From Chloroflexi bacterium TSY (GTDB lineage: Bacteria; Chloroflexota; Anaerolineae; Caldilineales; Caldilineaceae), in NCBI GenBank assembly GCA_019217005.1, contig JAHBNG010000056.1, positions 1-64,000 of the forward strand: a stretch of 64,000 bases of DNA, given 5' to 3'. Below the pieces are notes generated by a model. The model worked only from the letters and a program-made list of their open reading frames with translations. It had not been told where the DNA came from and ran no database searches. Made by a program: the position numbers and the translations under genes. Of the stretch, positions 48,399 to 58,180 are shown piece after piece; position 1 is the stretch's first letter; every line of letters begins with the position of its first letter.

Positions 48399-50460
48399 CT
48401 ATCGATAACGCTCTGCTTGCACATTAAACATCTCGGCATACTGGCTGTCCAGCGCCATCAGTTCCTCGTGCGTCCCTTCTTCGATCAAGCGCCCATTTTC
48501 CAAGACAAGAATATGTTGCGCCATGCGTACAGTCGAGAAGCGATGCGAAATAAAGAGCGTCGTCTTGTTTTCCGTTAGTTCCGCAAATCGCTTGTAGACA
48601 TCGTACTCCGCTTTGGCATCGAGTGCGGCTGTGGGTTCGTCCAGGATGAGAATTTGCGCATCGCGCATAAAGGCTCGACTCAACGCCATCTTTTGCCACT
48701 CGCCGCCCGAGAGATCGACGCTGTTCTCAAAGGTTTTGCCCAACATGGTTGCATATCCGTCGGATAGCTTGTCGATGACGGGAGCCGCTCCACCCTTTGC
48801 GGCGGCTTGCGTCACTCGTTCTATGTTATCAACATGTTCCAATTGCCCAAAGCCGATGTTTTCTTGAACCGTCAGATGATAACGCACAAAGTCTTGGAAG
48901 ATCACGCCGATCTTGCGTTGAAGTTCTTCGACAGGATAGTCGCGCAAATCTTTGCCATCGAGCAGAATCTCGCCCTCAGTTGGATCGTAGAAACGGGCCA
49001 AGAGCTTCACCAAAGTTGTCTTGCCCGCACCATTTTCGCCCACGAGAGCGACGTTGGTTTCTGGGCGAATGACAAACGATACGTTTTGAAGTACAAAGCG
49101 GTCGGCTCCGGGATAATGAAACGAGACCTTGCGGAACTCAATCCCTTGGGAAACGGAGCTTGAGGGTGCATGCGCTCGGCCCGTCCTCTGGACGTTTCGC
49201 GACAATGCACCCTCAACTGCGTTGGATTCTAAATCCAGCAAATGAAAGAAGTTGCCAACAAAGAGCATGTTTTCGAAGAAGATGCCGCCGCGCAAGAACA
49301 GACCACCTAAGTCTGAGCGTACGCGTTCGACGGCTTGAATGGCAAGCGTCAACTCGCCAATGGTGATGCGACCCAGCACGGCCTGAATAATGGCGAAGAT
49401 CCAGACAACGCCCGCACCGAGCGCAGACAACATCAGGTAAAAGATACTCTTGCGTTCGCGACCAAAGATCATCTCCTGGGTTTCGGCAAAAAAGGTCTGC
49501 CAATATTGACGAAACCTCTCTAAAAAGATCTGCTGTAGCCCAAAAAGACGAACTTCTTTGACCGCTTCGCGCGAGGCCAGCAAATCTGACAGATAGACGA
49601 CCATGCGGCGGGCGGGCGTGTTTCGATTTAATAGACTCAGTAGATCCAAATTTGGCGTTTTTGGCGATTTTCAGTCGAGATTGCAGGGATTTTGGAGTCA
49701 TTTATTCAGATTTCGGTTACAGAAAACAACCTATTTCATATCTGAAAATCGCCCAAATCTAACGCAAAAACTAGATATCGACCGGCAAATTTGTATTTAT
49801 GTCAACTGTTTAGCCAGAATTCTCTCTCAAAACCTGAAATTTGGATCTACTGAGACTAAAGAACGTTGTGGCATATTGACTGCTCACAATCAATTGGGGC
49901 ACCGAAACTAGCAGCATCAGCAGGCCTGCCAGTGGATGGAGCTGTGTCACCAATCCCAGCGTAACGGCCAGTGAGAGAAACTGTCCAACAGAATCGGTTG
50001 TCACCTTTGCCAGATTCATCGTACGCGCCAAATCATTCCGCGCTCTGTCCAGCTGATCAAAGAATTCTGGTGATTCATAAAAGGCGATATCCAACTGCGC
50101 AGCTTTCTCGAGCAGCAGATAGTGCGCATAATGTTCCACCCGAAAGCGCAGAACCTCCTCCAGTGCTTCTGCAACGCGTCGCCCGGCTTCGCCCAGAACC
50201 AACACGCAAACAAGCGCACCCACGGGAATAAAGAGGGCCGACCAGTCGATTGCGGAATCAGGTAGACGCGTTTGTATGGTTTCGATAATCGTGTCAATAA
50301 TGATCTTTGAAAGCCAAATTTGGGCTGGATTCGCCAGGGAACTGAGAACTGCAAAAAGCGTTGTAAAGAATGCATAACGTGGGCTAGCGGCCCAAACGAG
50401 CTTGAGGACACGGGGATAGTAACCGAGTAAACGCCGCGTGGTTTGCCAGTTTTCGTTCAT
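48399..50460 (-). pseudogene. ABC exporter half-transporter split by a MITE
   Basis: First gene of the exporter series. The 5' part (50460 to 49857) encodes MNENWQTTRRLLGYYPR and the first three or four helices; the 3' part (49636 to 48399) has the other helices and the nucleotide-binding domain with GENGAGKTT, LSGGEWQKMALS, ILILDEPTAALD and SHRFS. Removing the 217-bp MITE and one GAC duplication gives a continuous frame of 613 residues. The MITE supplies an ATG (MDLLS) for the downstream half, which could make a nucleotide-binding domain with a partial membrane part. The broken first gene may weaken expression of the rest. Confidence 0.85.
49637..49853. mobile_element. 217-bp MITE (family D) in the ABC exporter gene
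   Basis: Ends TCAGTAGATCCAAATTT and its mirror AAATTTGGATCTACTGA; flanked by GAC on both sides (49634-49636 and 49854-49856). No ORF. Only copy in this window; the interior is AT-rich. A 3-bp duplication fits several IS families. Confidence 0.82.
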
Positions 50461-50482
50461 GGAGAGAGTCCCACAAGGCTCA

Positions 50483-51129
50483 TCAATGATATAATAAGTC
50501 CAAACTACGTATCATGTACGCTTGCAAAATGCCTGATTCATCTGAGTTAAAGAAAGCCATTGTTCCGTCCGGCGAAAGGAATGGATGAATGTGCGCTTCC
50601 TTCTTCCAGGATGAGCGGGGATTGGCCAGACAGATCCACGCGGATAAAGCGTCTTGGCCGTGGCCATTCAATATCGCCGTAAAGATACGGCCACCCTGAT
50701 CCGCAGAACCTGTATCCGTGACCAAGCGATTGCCTGACCGATCTGTGGCGAAATGGTAGAAACAAGGTTGGGCATAGGAGCGACTTGCTTCAACGTTAAC
50801 CTACCGCCACCAGGTTCGGTTTCGTCCACAAAATAGTAAAGATAGCGACCATCGGGAGAAACGGAAGGAGCCGTGGCGCCAACCTCGTTGGTGATGGGGT
50901 GCAGCGAGCAGTTGTCATCGAGATCGCAGAGCAGATAGCGATGGTTGGGATCATGCCTATCGCTCCCGTGCGCTGTGGCAGATTCGTGCAGGATGAAGCG
51001 GCTGCTATCGGGTGCGAATATCTGCGCTTCCATATAGATATGCGAGCTGGGTAGAGTACCGTCTGTCAGCTGAACGACTTCGATGTTGTTGGGAGCTTCT
51101 GGTGCGAGCAGGTCTTGTCGAGTTTTCAT
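50483..51129 (-). pseudogene. Degraded beta-propeller (oligogalacturonate-lyase-like) protein
   Basis: The first segment (MKTRQDLLAPEAPNNIEV, from 51129) shows propeller blades with SPDGRYLYYFV. A second segment (TDRSGNRLVTDTG to SPDGTMAFFNSDESG) lies in a different frame. The frame change and the loss of the central blades near 50780 leave about 205 codons of a protein that should be near 380. Relatives in sugar-uptake loci degrade pectin oligomers or act as propeller-type sugar binders; function here is lost. Confidence 0.6.
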
Positions 51130-51144
51130 TGTTTATGCGTTGCT

Positions 51145-51193
51145 CCTCTTCCTTTTTGGGTTCTTCCGGAATACAGGGGGCGTAACTTCCCGG
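51145..51193. repeat. Palindromic target repeat beside IS110-like copy 3
   Basis: GGTTCTTCCGGAATACAGGG followed by GGCGTAACTTCCCGG at the 3' edge of copy 3. It matches the flank of copy 1 at 16792-16825 closely (in opposite orientation), so both copies sit in the same kind of repeat. Confidence 0.6.
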
Positions 51194-51338
51194 ACACGCT
51201 TAGTCAGTAAGAGAGATACCAAATAGGCGCGTTGAAAAGAGTCGGAAAAAATCAACAATTCCGACTTTATGTAAACTTGGGTATTGAGCTGGTAGCAAGT
51301 AGACATAAGAGAGAAATCAAAGGCAATCAAGAAAAAAA

Positions 51339-51442
51339 CAGTAGCAGCAAAAGTCGGGTACAAATTTTTCATGCAAACAGAGGGCTGCTCTAGGATTTCA
51401 CCCCTTATGGTCATTTTTTGTACCCGACTTTTGCCGTAGCTG
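51339..51442. mobile_element. 104-bp MITE (family B), copy 2, inverted
   Basis: Near-identical reverse complement of 19883-19986. It is inserted in a run of A residues just after the transposase end of IS110-like copy 3; the corresponding site in copies 1 and 2 is empty. Flanking A7 tracts on both sides could be its duplication. Confidence 0.8.
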
Positions 51443-51463
51443 AAAAAAAAGAAAGCAGAAAAA

Positions 51464-52678
51464 CTAAGCTTGTGGTCGACGACGGATAGTTCGTTGACGA
51501 ATGTGGAAAGATTCGTCATAGGTGGTTCGGTCTTGCCACATTTTCCAAAGAATGGCCAGCCAGCGGTTGGCTAAAGCCCGATGAGAGCGACTGACCGAGT
51601 GGCCCTTTTGACGAGCTTGTGTAAAGTAAGCCGAAGCCCAGCGAGATTGCTGGCGCGAAGAACGAGCCAGTTGCTGAGAAAAGTAACGAAACTCTTTATC
51701 ACAAGAGCGGCGAAAGTGGACCAAGTGGACTTTGCCACTTTGGTTGGTAACGGGAGCCGTGCCAGCTAAAGTCTGGACCATGCTGGAATGGGGGAAGCGG
51801 CGGCGATCTTCGCCAAATTTGACCAGCAAAGAGGGAGCCAAGAGCTCTCCTGCGCCCGGCAGGGAAGCAAAAATGGGGTGATCCTCGTGTTGCAGAAAAA
51901 GAGAGTTCAACTGTTGGAGTGTTGCTTGCTTGGAGTTGAGGGTATGGAGCAAGAGTCGGGCAAGTTGCTGGGCTTGAACTTGACAAGCTTGGGCAACACC
52001 CGGAGCTGAACGGGGATGTTGTGGTCAAGGCATCAAAACAGGTGAGCCATTTGGAGGGCTGATTATGTTTATGTTGCTTGAGAAAGACCTGAAATTCATC
52101 ATAGGTTGCTTTTTCTGCTGCTTGCGGCGACGGATAAGCCAGAATCAGATGAGCTGCAATGGGCGATGGCCAACTAAAGACATTGAGCAAAGCGGGATGG
52201 TATCTGAGCAAACAACTACGCAAGCGATTGGAGACAGCAACCGTTTCTTTGCGCCAAAACTCGGTCATGCTCACCACGATGCGCATTTGCTGGAGTAATT
52301 CACTCCCTGGATGCCAAGGATAGAATCGGTGAACATCTGTTCTGACCAGTTCAGCTATCGTATATGCATCACTTTCATCAGTGCGAGCACCGCTCTGATT
52401 GTACCTCGCCCGACTTGCTTTGACCACGTTCGGTGGGAGGACATATAGATTTGTATACCCAGCATCCCATAAGTAGTCAATTATCAGATTATGTGCTGTC
52501 TCTAATCCGATTCGACATTTTCATGGCCGATATCCATCGTTTCTCGCCACTTTTCTAGTTGCTTAAAGCCATCCACACTATGTTCTATTGTCATGTAGTT
52601 AATTCGACGACCGTTTTCATCCGTTATCATTACATCATGTTTTGTTTCACTCCAGTCTATTCCTATGAATATCTGCAT
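51464..52678 (-). pseudogene. Frameshifted IS110-family transposase, copy 3
   Basis: Start MQIFIGIDWSETKHDVMI at 52678. The frame is lost after HENVESD, resumes with SRARYNQSGARTDESDAYTI, is lost again near LTTTSP and resumes with LHTLNSKQATLQQLN to the end ESFHIRQR. The N-terminal DEDD motif and the C-terminal TLAGTAPVTNQSGK domain are both visible. Different lesions from copies 1 and 2, so it decayed on its own. Confidence 0.78.
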
Positions 52679-52907
52679 TTTTGACCTCCTCATTCACTTG
52701 AGGATTGCCTTTGGTCATTTTTTCGGACGATTATGGCATTCGAGATGCTTGCGACGGTTCTAGGCGTCGGCTTGGTGGACGGTCCGGGAAGGGCGGTCGC
52801 ACCGCGGGAAGAGGGCGGTCCTTTTTACCAAGCCGGAGTTCGATTCCGAGTGACAGCTTCTCTCTTTCTGTCTCTCTCATTCTAACTCCTTTCCTATATT
52901 ATCTAAT

Positions 52908-52957
52908 AGGAAGAGGTCAAGAACAGCCTCGTTGACGATCTCATGCCTGACCTCTTC
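52908..52957. repeat. Palindromic target repeat between two head-to-head IS110-like elements
   Basis: AGGAAGAGGTCA and TGACCTCTTC bracket a 28-base centre (AAGAACAGCCTCGTTGACGA and following). IS110-like copy 3 ends at its left arm and copy 2 begins at its right arm, at mirror positions. It is the same repeat as at 16743-16791. Confidence 0.72.
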
Positions 52958-54572
52958 CTGTTAGGTAATATAGGAAAGGGAGATAAAATAAGGGAAGGCA
53001 AAAGCAAGGAAAGCCGAAACTTATTGGACTCTCGACCTGGCAAAAAGGACCAACCTCTTCGAGCGGTGCGACCGCCCTTCCCGGACAGTCCGCCGCCAGG
53101 TCGACGCCGTGCAACGTCGAAAGCGTGCAGCACCTCGAGTGCCATAACAGGAAAACGGAAAACAGCGTCCAAAGTTGAGGAGCTCAGGCGATACGGGAGA
53201 GGAGGTCCAAGATGAAAGTGAAAATGGGAATCGACTGGAGTGAAAAGAAACATGATGTGATGATGTTGGATGAGACAGGACGAGCGCTGGGCTATGCGCA
53301 GATAGAGCATAGCCAGAAGGGATTTCGCCAAATTGAAGAAATGAGAAAGAAGACAGGAGCGAGCCATGATGAAGTGACAGTGGGACTGGAAACAGCGCAT
53401 AATTTGCTGATTGATTATCTCTGGTCGAGCGGGTACAAGAATGTCTATGTGGTGCCGCCGAATGTGGTGAACAAGAGTCGGGAGCGCTATAGTCAAAGTG
53501 GTGCGCATAATGATAAGAGTGATGCCTATGTGATAGCAGATTTGTTGCGGACCGATGTCCATCGATTTTATCCTTGGTCACCTGGCAGTGAATTACTCCA
53601 GCAGATGCGAGTGGTCAGCAGTGCCACACAATACTGGACCAAAGAGACTGTGGCCTTATCCAACCGTCTGCGCGCTTGCCTGTTGCGTTACCATCCGGCG
53701 CTGCTTGAGGTCTTCAGCAACTGGCCTTCTCGGATTGCCTGCCACCTGGTTCTGACCTATCCAACGCCAGAGCATGTGCGCAACTCCACCTATGAAGGCT
53801 TCCAAGAGTTTCTCAAGCAGCACCGACATACGCAACCCGTAAATGGGTCACTTGTTATGATAAGTTAACCGCCACTTATCCCACATCAGCTCCTGCATTT
53901 GTGCCAGCGTATCAACGAGAAGCTCTTCAGCTGGCTGAATGTCTTTTGCTTACTGCGCTATGAACAAGAGACCCTTGACCAGTTACAGTCACTTTTCTGC
54001 AACATCCGGATCAGCATATCTTTGCTTCTTTACCTGGTGCTGGCCAGCTTTTAGCTCCCAGTCTTCTGGTCAAGTTTGGCGAAGACAGGAAACGCTTTCC
54101 CTCTCCCATGAGCCTTCAGTCTCTGGCGGGAACCTGTCCTGTCACCAAACAAAGTGGCAAAGTCAGAACCGTTCATTTCCGCAGAGCTTGCGATCACGAC
54201 TTTCGTTATTTTACTCAGCAATTTGCTCGCTGCTCCCGCAAAGAGTCTTCTTGGGCCGCTGCTTTTTACACCGCCGCTCGCCAACGCGGTCTCAAAAAGA
54301 GTCATGCTGATCGCACTCTCGCTAATCGCTGGATTTGCATCATTTGGAAATTGTGGCAAGACAAGAAACCTTATGATGAATCTTTCCATTTGCAGCAACG
54401 AGCCCATCGTCGCCAACCTATCGCTTAATTGCTTCTAATTTTTTACTATGTATCGCCTTTGGGTTCCTTGCCTTTGTCCTCATCTATATGTTGACATAAC
54501 ACGCTGCTGGTTCTCTCTATCAGTTCTTCTTCAACGCGCCCTTTTGGAACTGCCATTACATACAAAGCGTGT
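52958..54572 (+). mobile_element. IS110-family-like element, copy 2
   Basis: 1615 bp, almost identical to the reverse complement of 15131-16742 apart from small indels. Starts CTGTTAGGTAATATAGG and ends GCGTGT before CCGGGAAGTT. Together with copy 1 it forms a 36-kb inverted pair able to recombine and flip the DNA between them. Confidence 0.8.
53212..54428 (+). pseudogene. Frameshifted IS110-family transposase, copy 2
   Basis: Identical start and stop arrangement to copy 1: MKVKMGIDWSEKKHDV, premature stop after LVMIS (codon 218), second half in other frames with SLAGTCPVTKQSGK. It shares copy 1's frame-shifting sites. The ribosome site GGAGAGGAGG precedes the ATG. The N-terminal fragment could still be made. 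Confidence 0.8.
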
Positions 54573-54661
54573 CCGGGAAGTTCATGGCACTTCTTTGTCA
54601 ACCCCCTGCGATCCTGAAGAGCCCCTTTTTGTTACGCAATAAAGCCTTTCTCTATTATTGA

Positions 54662-54737
54662 TGGTATGCCAAATTGTGTGTAAATTCGAATTCTCTCTGA
54701 CTGAGATCGGGAATTTACACAATTTGTGCTATACCAC
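54662..54737. repeat. 76-bp palindromic repeat (family G), copy 2
   Basis: Arms TGGTATGCCAAATTGTGTGT and, reversed, TGGTATAGCACAAATTGTGT, core TCTCTCTGACTGAGA. It overlaps the last codon and stop of the ATPase gene (54729), so the element supplies or borders that gene's end. Related to 7420-7494. Confidence 0.55.
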
Positions 54738-56073
54738 GATCTCTGTAAAGTGCCCTGTGCGGCGATTCAACTCACCTAACGTTGAGCGAACCTTACGTCG
54801 GAGTTCAGCGGTTGCATCCTCTCGTGGAAGATCCTCGACATCAAGATAGTGTTCGTATTTCAGAAATTCTCGCATTAGAGGTTCTGCGGGTCCCCAGAAA
54901 GATGAAATACTTGCACGTCTGATCACATCTGCCCGATATAGTTTTTCTAATGAGTCTTGAATCTCCAACAGATCAGCATCAAGCGCAGTTGCTACTTTTT
55001 CAGCCAGAATCCGTTCTTTTGGATGATTCGCAATCCAAAATAGAATCTTGCGCGTCAACTGGTCTCCGTTCAATTCTCGCACATATTTGCCATACTCTTC
55101 CTCATAATGCTCGCGCAATGAACCACGCCGATGGGTCAACTCGAAAAGCACAATCTCATTTAATGAGTCGATATCCGGTAATCTTTCCACAGCCGGACAT
55201 ACGCTATTCATCATGCACTCGACAGGATAGGGATAGCCTTGAGTCAACTCCCAAATTGCCAATGCTAACATCTCGGTAACTTCAACGCCGTTGATCCGAC
55301 CGAGCCGGAAAACCATGTCAATTGTGTGTTCTTGGGATAATGGCTCCAGATACCACGGTTGAAATCGCCCAGAGAGCATTCCGCCCAAGGCTTCTTCCAA
55401 CCAACATCGATATGGATGAGCCAGAGACGAGCATGGGCGCCCAGTGACTTTCTGAGGCATATTGAAACGAGTTTGTTAAATTTTCTGTTGTCTGGTTGTC
55501 TGGATTATGGACTCTGGTTAAGACTTGAAACTCATCGATCATCAGCGCGCTGGGAATCTGATGTTCAAAGCCAAGACCACGCGGCACTTCAATCGCCCAG
55601 TGGACAAGATTATATGTAGACGAGGTTTCGGCAGAACGGGTGCGTCGATAGCGGTGAAACAGATCGAGCATCAGGTCATCTGACACGTGCTGTGTAAATT
55701 CATATAAATCATCATATGCTAAAGGTTGACGAAATAGAGAAGGTTGGCGATAGCGAAAATCTAGGTAACTGCGAATATAGCCAAGGATATACTCCTCGGC
55801 GAATTGAAAGGCATCAATCGGCTTGGCATGATGCAGGTGGTGCGCAAACGAAATATAGATGGGTATTACTTGCTCTTGCTCATGAAAGAGGCGATTGAAG
55901 AGTTTATGTAAGATGGCAGTCTTACCAGTACGACGCAACCCAATCAATGCATAGCTGCGCCGTCCCGGGTGAGGAATACCCGTCGCCCATTTCCAGAATA
56001 GATCAAGCTCTTCGTTGCGATTGACGAACCACACGCCGGCTGGTTCTTCCAGAGGCCCTCGCTTGTCTTCCAT
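54729..56073 (-). pseudogene. P-loop ATPase with one frameshift
   Basis: Third ATPase of this type in the window. The first part (56073 to about 55410) has VNRNEELDLF, Walker A GLRRTGKTAILHKL (about residues 44-57) and Walker B ALMIDEFQVL. The frame changes near 55410 (around VSGSS), and the second part continues with LEEALGGMLSGRFQPWYLEP to the end TEIVV. Restored it is about 445 residues, like the intact paralogue at 146-1387. May be a true pseudogene or a single-base error. Confidence 0.75.
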
Positions 56074-56213
56074 ATCAATTTCCTCACCCGTTGATCAATC
56101 ACATGCAGTGATAACTATTCTACCACACTTGATATGGCTACCTGCGCCATTGCAATCCGTGCCAGAAGATCTGAAGTAAGATAGTCGTTGAAAATGAGTC
56201 AGGTTTTTGGTCT

Positions 56214-57863
56214 TTATAGCTCAGTCGTGATGAACTGAAATGCGTACAAATCAGCTTGATGCAAATGAAAGCGAATACGAACTGGCTTGTTCCAGAGTGG
56301 GCGGACATCGCTGTTTCCCTGCCAGGAGATCCGATGCCAGATCTTGTTTTCTACACCAACTATGGGGTCGCAAAGTTTTGCAGAAAAGCCCTCGTATGGC
56401 TGGAATTGGGAGTCCAGCAGTTCGACACGCACATATCCATAGCGGCAATCCGCGTTGATCTGGAGCGTATCGCCCTCAAACACAAATTGTTTGGTGTATA
56501 CCTGGCCATCTTCATAGACCGGTTGGAGCCTGGACCAGCCATCTTCATGCAGGATCAGTCCGCCCACGGCGCGCTTCTGGGGCGGATCACCCTGGAGTGC
56601 TTTGCGCTCATCCCACTTTTGCTGTTGACGGACAAACGCTTCTGCCGGATAAACCGGCGTGGGTGACGTGCGCGCGAGCCAGTTCTGCTTCTGTGGGTTA
56701 CCGCTATAGGGAATAATCAGCTGACCATCGTGGACCAACAACCCTGACGTAAAGCAAGCAAAGCCATAATCCTGGCTACCGGGCGGACCATTTTCCACCC
56801 ACGGACCTGGACCACCCACCCGCTGCCATCGCCATCCATCACGGCTGGTATAGAGACCAAGACGACAGAAAGCCTGGTCGCGCCAGTTATGGTTATCGCG
56901 TTCCTGCCAGAAAGGCTCGGCCATAAACTCGCCAGTGATGCCAATGTAAAGCCCGCCAACCTTGCGAACTGACATGTCGTGCATCTCCAGATCGGGTGGC
57001 AAATTGCTGTCCCAATCTGCCGAAAGCACCACCTCTTTGGGCGACCAGTTGATGAAGTCGGCGCTCTCCTGACGACCAATTTGCCGTTTGCGGTAGAGGA
57101 AATTCTGATGGTGGGAATATTGGCTGTAGCCGACCCATTTCTGGATGCTCTCATCCCAGAGGATCTTCTGTTCATGATGGTGTGGGAACGGAGATTCTTC
57201 GCTGATAGTCTGCCAATGCAATCCATCGGGCGAGACATCCACTTGCGAGAGGCGCGGACCCCCTGCCGGTCTCTGTTTCGCAATCTTTGGGGGCCAGTTG
57301 ACGAGCAGAAACTTGCGGCTGGGGTCGCTCCGATCATGGTTGAGCACCAACCCCGATTGCGATATGTCAGGATGGACGATGTTGGTCGCCTTGTGTTCTT
57401 GGTAGGGCAAACAGTCGTCCCGCAAAGGTTTCTCCCAGTTCAGAGCATCATGGGACTCTGCATAACAAAGTACCTGGCCCGTGTTAAATGGATCATTGGT
57501 CAAACCTTGCCAATACCACATCTTGAATTTGCCATCGTCGGGGTCATGAACAACTCCCGATATACCCGGATTGAACTGCACCTGCTCCCAAGGGAGATTC
57601 GACCAGCTCAACAGGGGCTTTGCGGCTTTGGTCGGCTTGCAAATCTCTCGGTGAACGCCGTCCAGGTGGTCAAGGATAAAGTTGTCCAAAAAGAGCTGTT
57701 TCTCGGTACCGATATGCAAGAAAGGAACTTTGTAGTCTGGCGGAATGTAGGGGTAGTCCCGATCCACCGAGCGTTGGCCGCCCCAGATGGCGTCAGCTTT
57801 CTGCTGGATGTCGAGGAACTCTGTGAGAGTCTTTTGTTCAGGTCTGTTGGGCATGGTGTCCAT
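56214..57863 (-). CDS. Glycosidase-like beta-propeller protein (GH32/GH43-clan-like)
   Basis: 549 residues, no signal peptide. Repeated strand motifs such as GVVHDPDDGKFKMWYW, SPDGLHWQT, TSRDGWRWQRVGG and HEDGWSRLQPV suggest a five-bladed propeller fold, with a C-terminal beta domain (about residues 450-549). Proteins of this look sit beside sugar ABC transporters in Chloroflexota and Planctomycetota; acidic residues are present but I cannot fix the catalytic ones, so glycoside hydrolase activity is inferred. ATG at 57863; a weak ribosome site. Follows the binding-protein gene of the second sugar operon, about 500 bases downstream. Confidence 0.65.
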   Translation of the reverse strand: MDTMPNRPEQKTLTEFLDIQQKADAIWGGQRSVDRDYPYIPPDYKVPFLHIGTEKQLFLDNFILDHLDGVHREICKPTKAAKPLLSWSNLPWEQVQFNPGISGVVHDPDDGKFKMWYWQGLTNDPFNTGQVLCYAESHDALNWEKPLRDDCLPYQEHKATNIVHPDISQSGLVLNHDRSDPSRKFLLVNWPPKIAKQRPAGGPRLSQVDVSPDGLHWQTISEESPFPHHHEQKILWDESIQKWVGYSQYSHHQNFLYRKRQIGRQESADFINWSPKEVVLSADWDSNLPPDLEMHDMSVRKVGGLYIGITGEFMAEPFWQERDNHNWRDQAFCRLGLYTSRDGWRWQRVGGPGPWVENGPPGSQDYGFACFTSGLLVHDGQLIIPYSGNPQKQNWLARTSPTPVYPAEAFVRQQQKWDERKALQGDPPQKRAVGGLILHEDGWSRLQPVYEDGQVYTKQFVFEGDTLQINADCRYGYVRVELLDSQFQPYEGFSAKLCDPIVGVENKIWHRISWQGNSDVRPLWNKPVRIRFHLHQADLYAFQFITTEL

Positions 57864-57889
57864 GAATGTCTCTCTTTATCCGTATCTTC

Positions 57890-57975
57890 CAGAAAAATGG
57901 GGATGAAATCTTTCCGGAAGGGGTCACAAATAAGCTCTAATACCAGACCACTCTTGACCTCTTCTGGAAAGATCG
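57890..57975. repeat. Unoccupied IS110-type target palindrome
   Basis: AGATCTTTCCAGAAGAGGTC and, from the other side, AATCTTTCCGGAAGGGGTCA form the arms, with a loop of about 26 bases. GGAAGAGGTCA/TGACCTCTTCC arms and arrangement match the repeats beside the three IS110-like copies, but no IS is present. Confidence 0.5.
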
Positions 57976-58039
57976 GCTCTATCCAACCAATATTTGTAAA
58001 GTCGTCTGTTCTGCCAATGTAAATAGAGCGAAGAACAAT

Positions 58040-58170
58040 AGAGTTGTTCCGAAATAAGCAGGCAGAGCATTCCGGGAATGGACCAAGCAAACTCTCTCGA
58101 CCGCAACAACGCCTGGTCCATTCCCGGAATGCGGTCATCGATGTTCATATCATTGTTTCGGAACAACTCT
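58040..58170. repeat. 131-bp two-stem hairpin element
   Basis: Outer arms AGAGTTGTTCCGAAA and TTTCGGAACAACTCT (exact complements), inner arms GCATTCCGGGAATGGACCA and TGGTCCATTCCCGGAATGC (exact). MITE-like; possible AAT duplication at the edges. No second copy seen here. Confidence 0.65.
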
Positions 58171-58180
58171 AATATAACAC

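Larger units (their letters stand above)
51194..52909 (-). mobile_element. IS110-family-like element, copy 3 (diverged), carrying a MITE
   Basis: A related but clearly diverged member of the family at 15131 and 52958. Its 1716 bp equal the other copies plus the 104-bp MITE B at 51339. Its left end abuts the same palindrome (52908-52957) that copy 2 occupies from the other side, so the two lie head to head. Confidence 0.78.

Noticed and set aside
56979..58022. 347-codon plus-strand frame
   Set aside because: Antisense to the glycosidase-like gene and running through the palindrome beyond it; no motif support.
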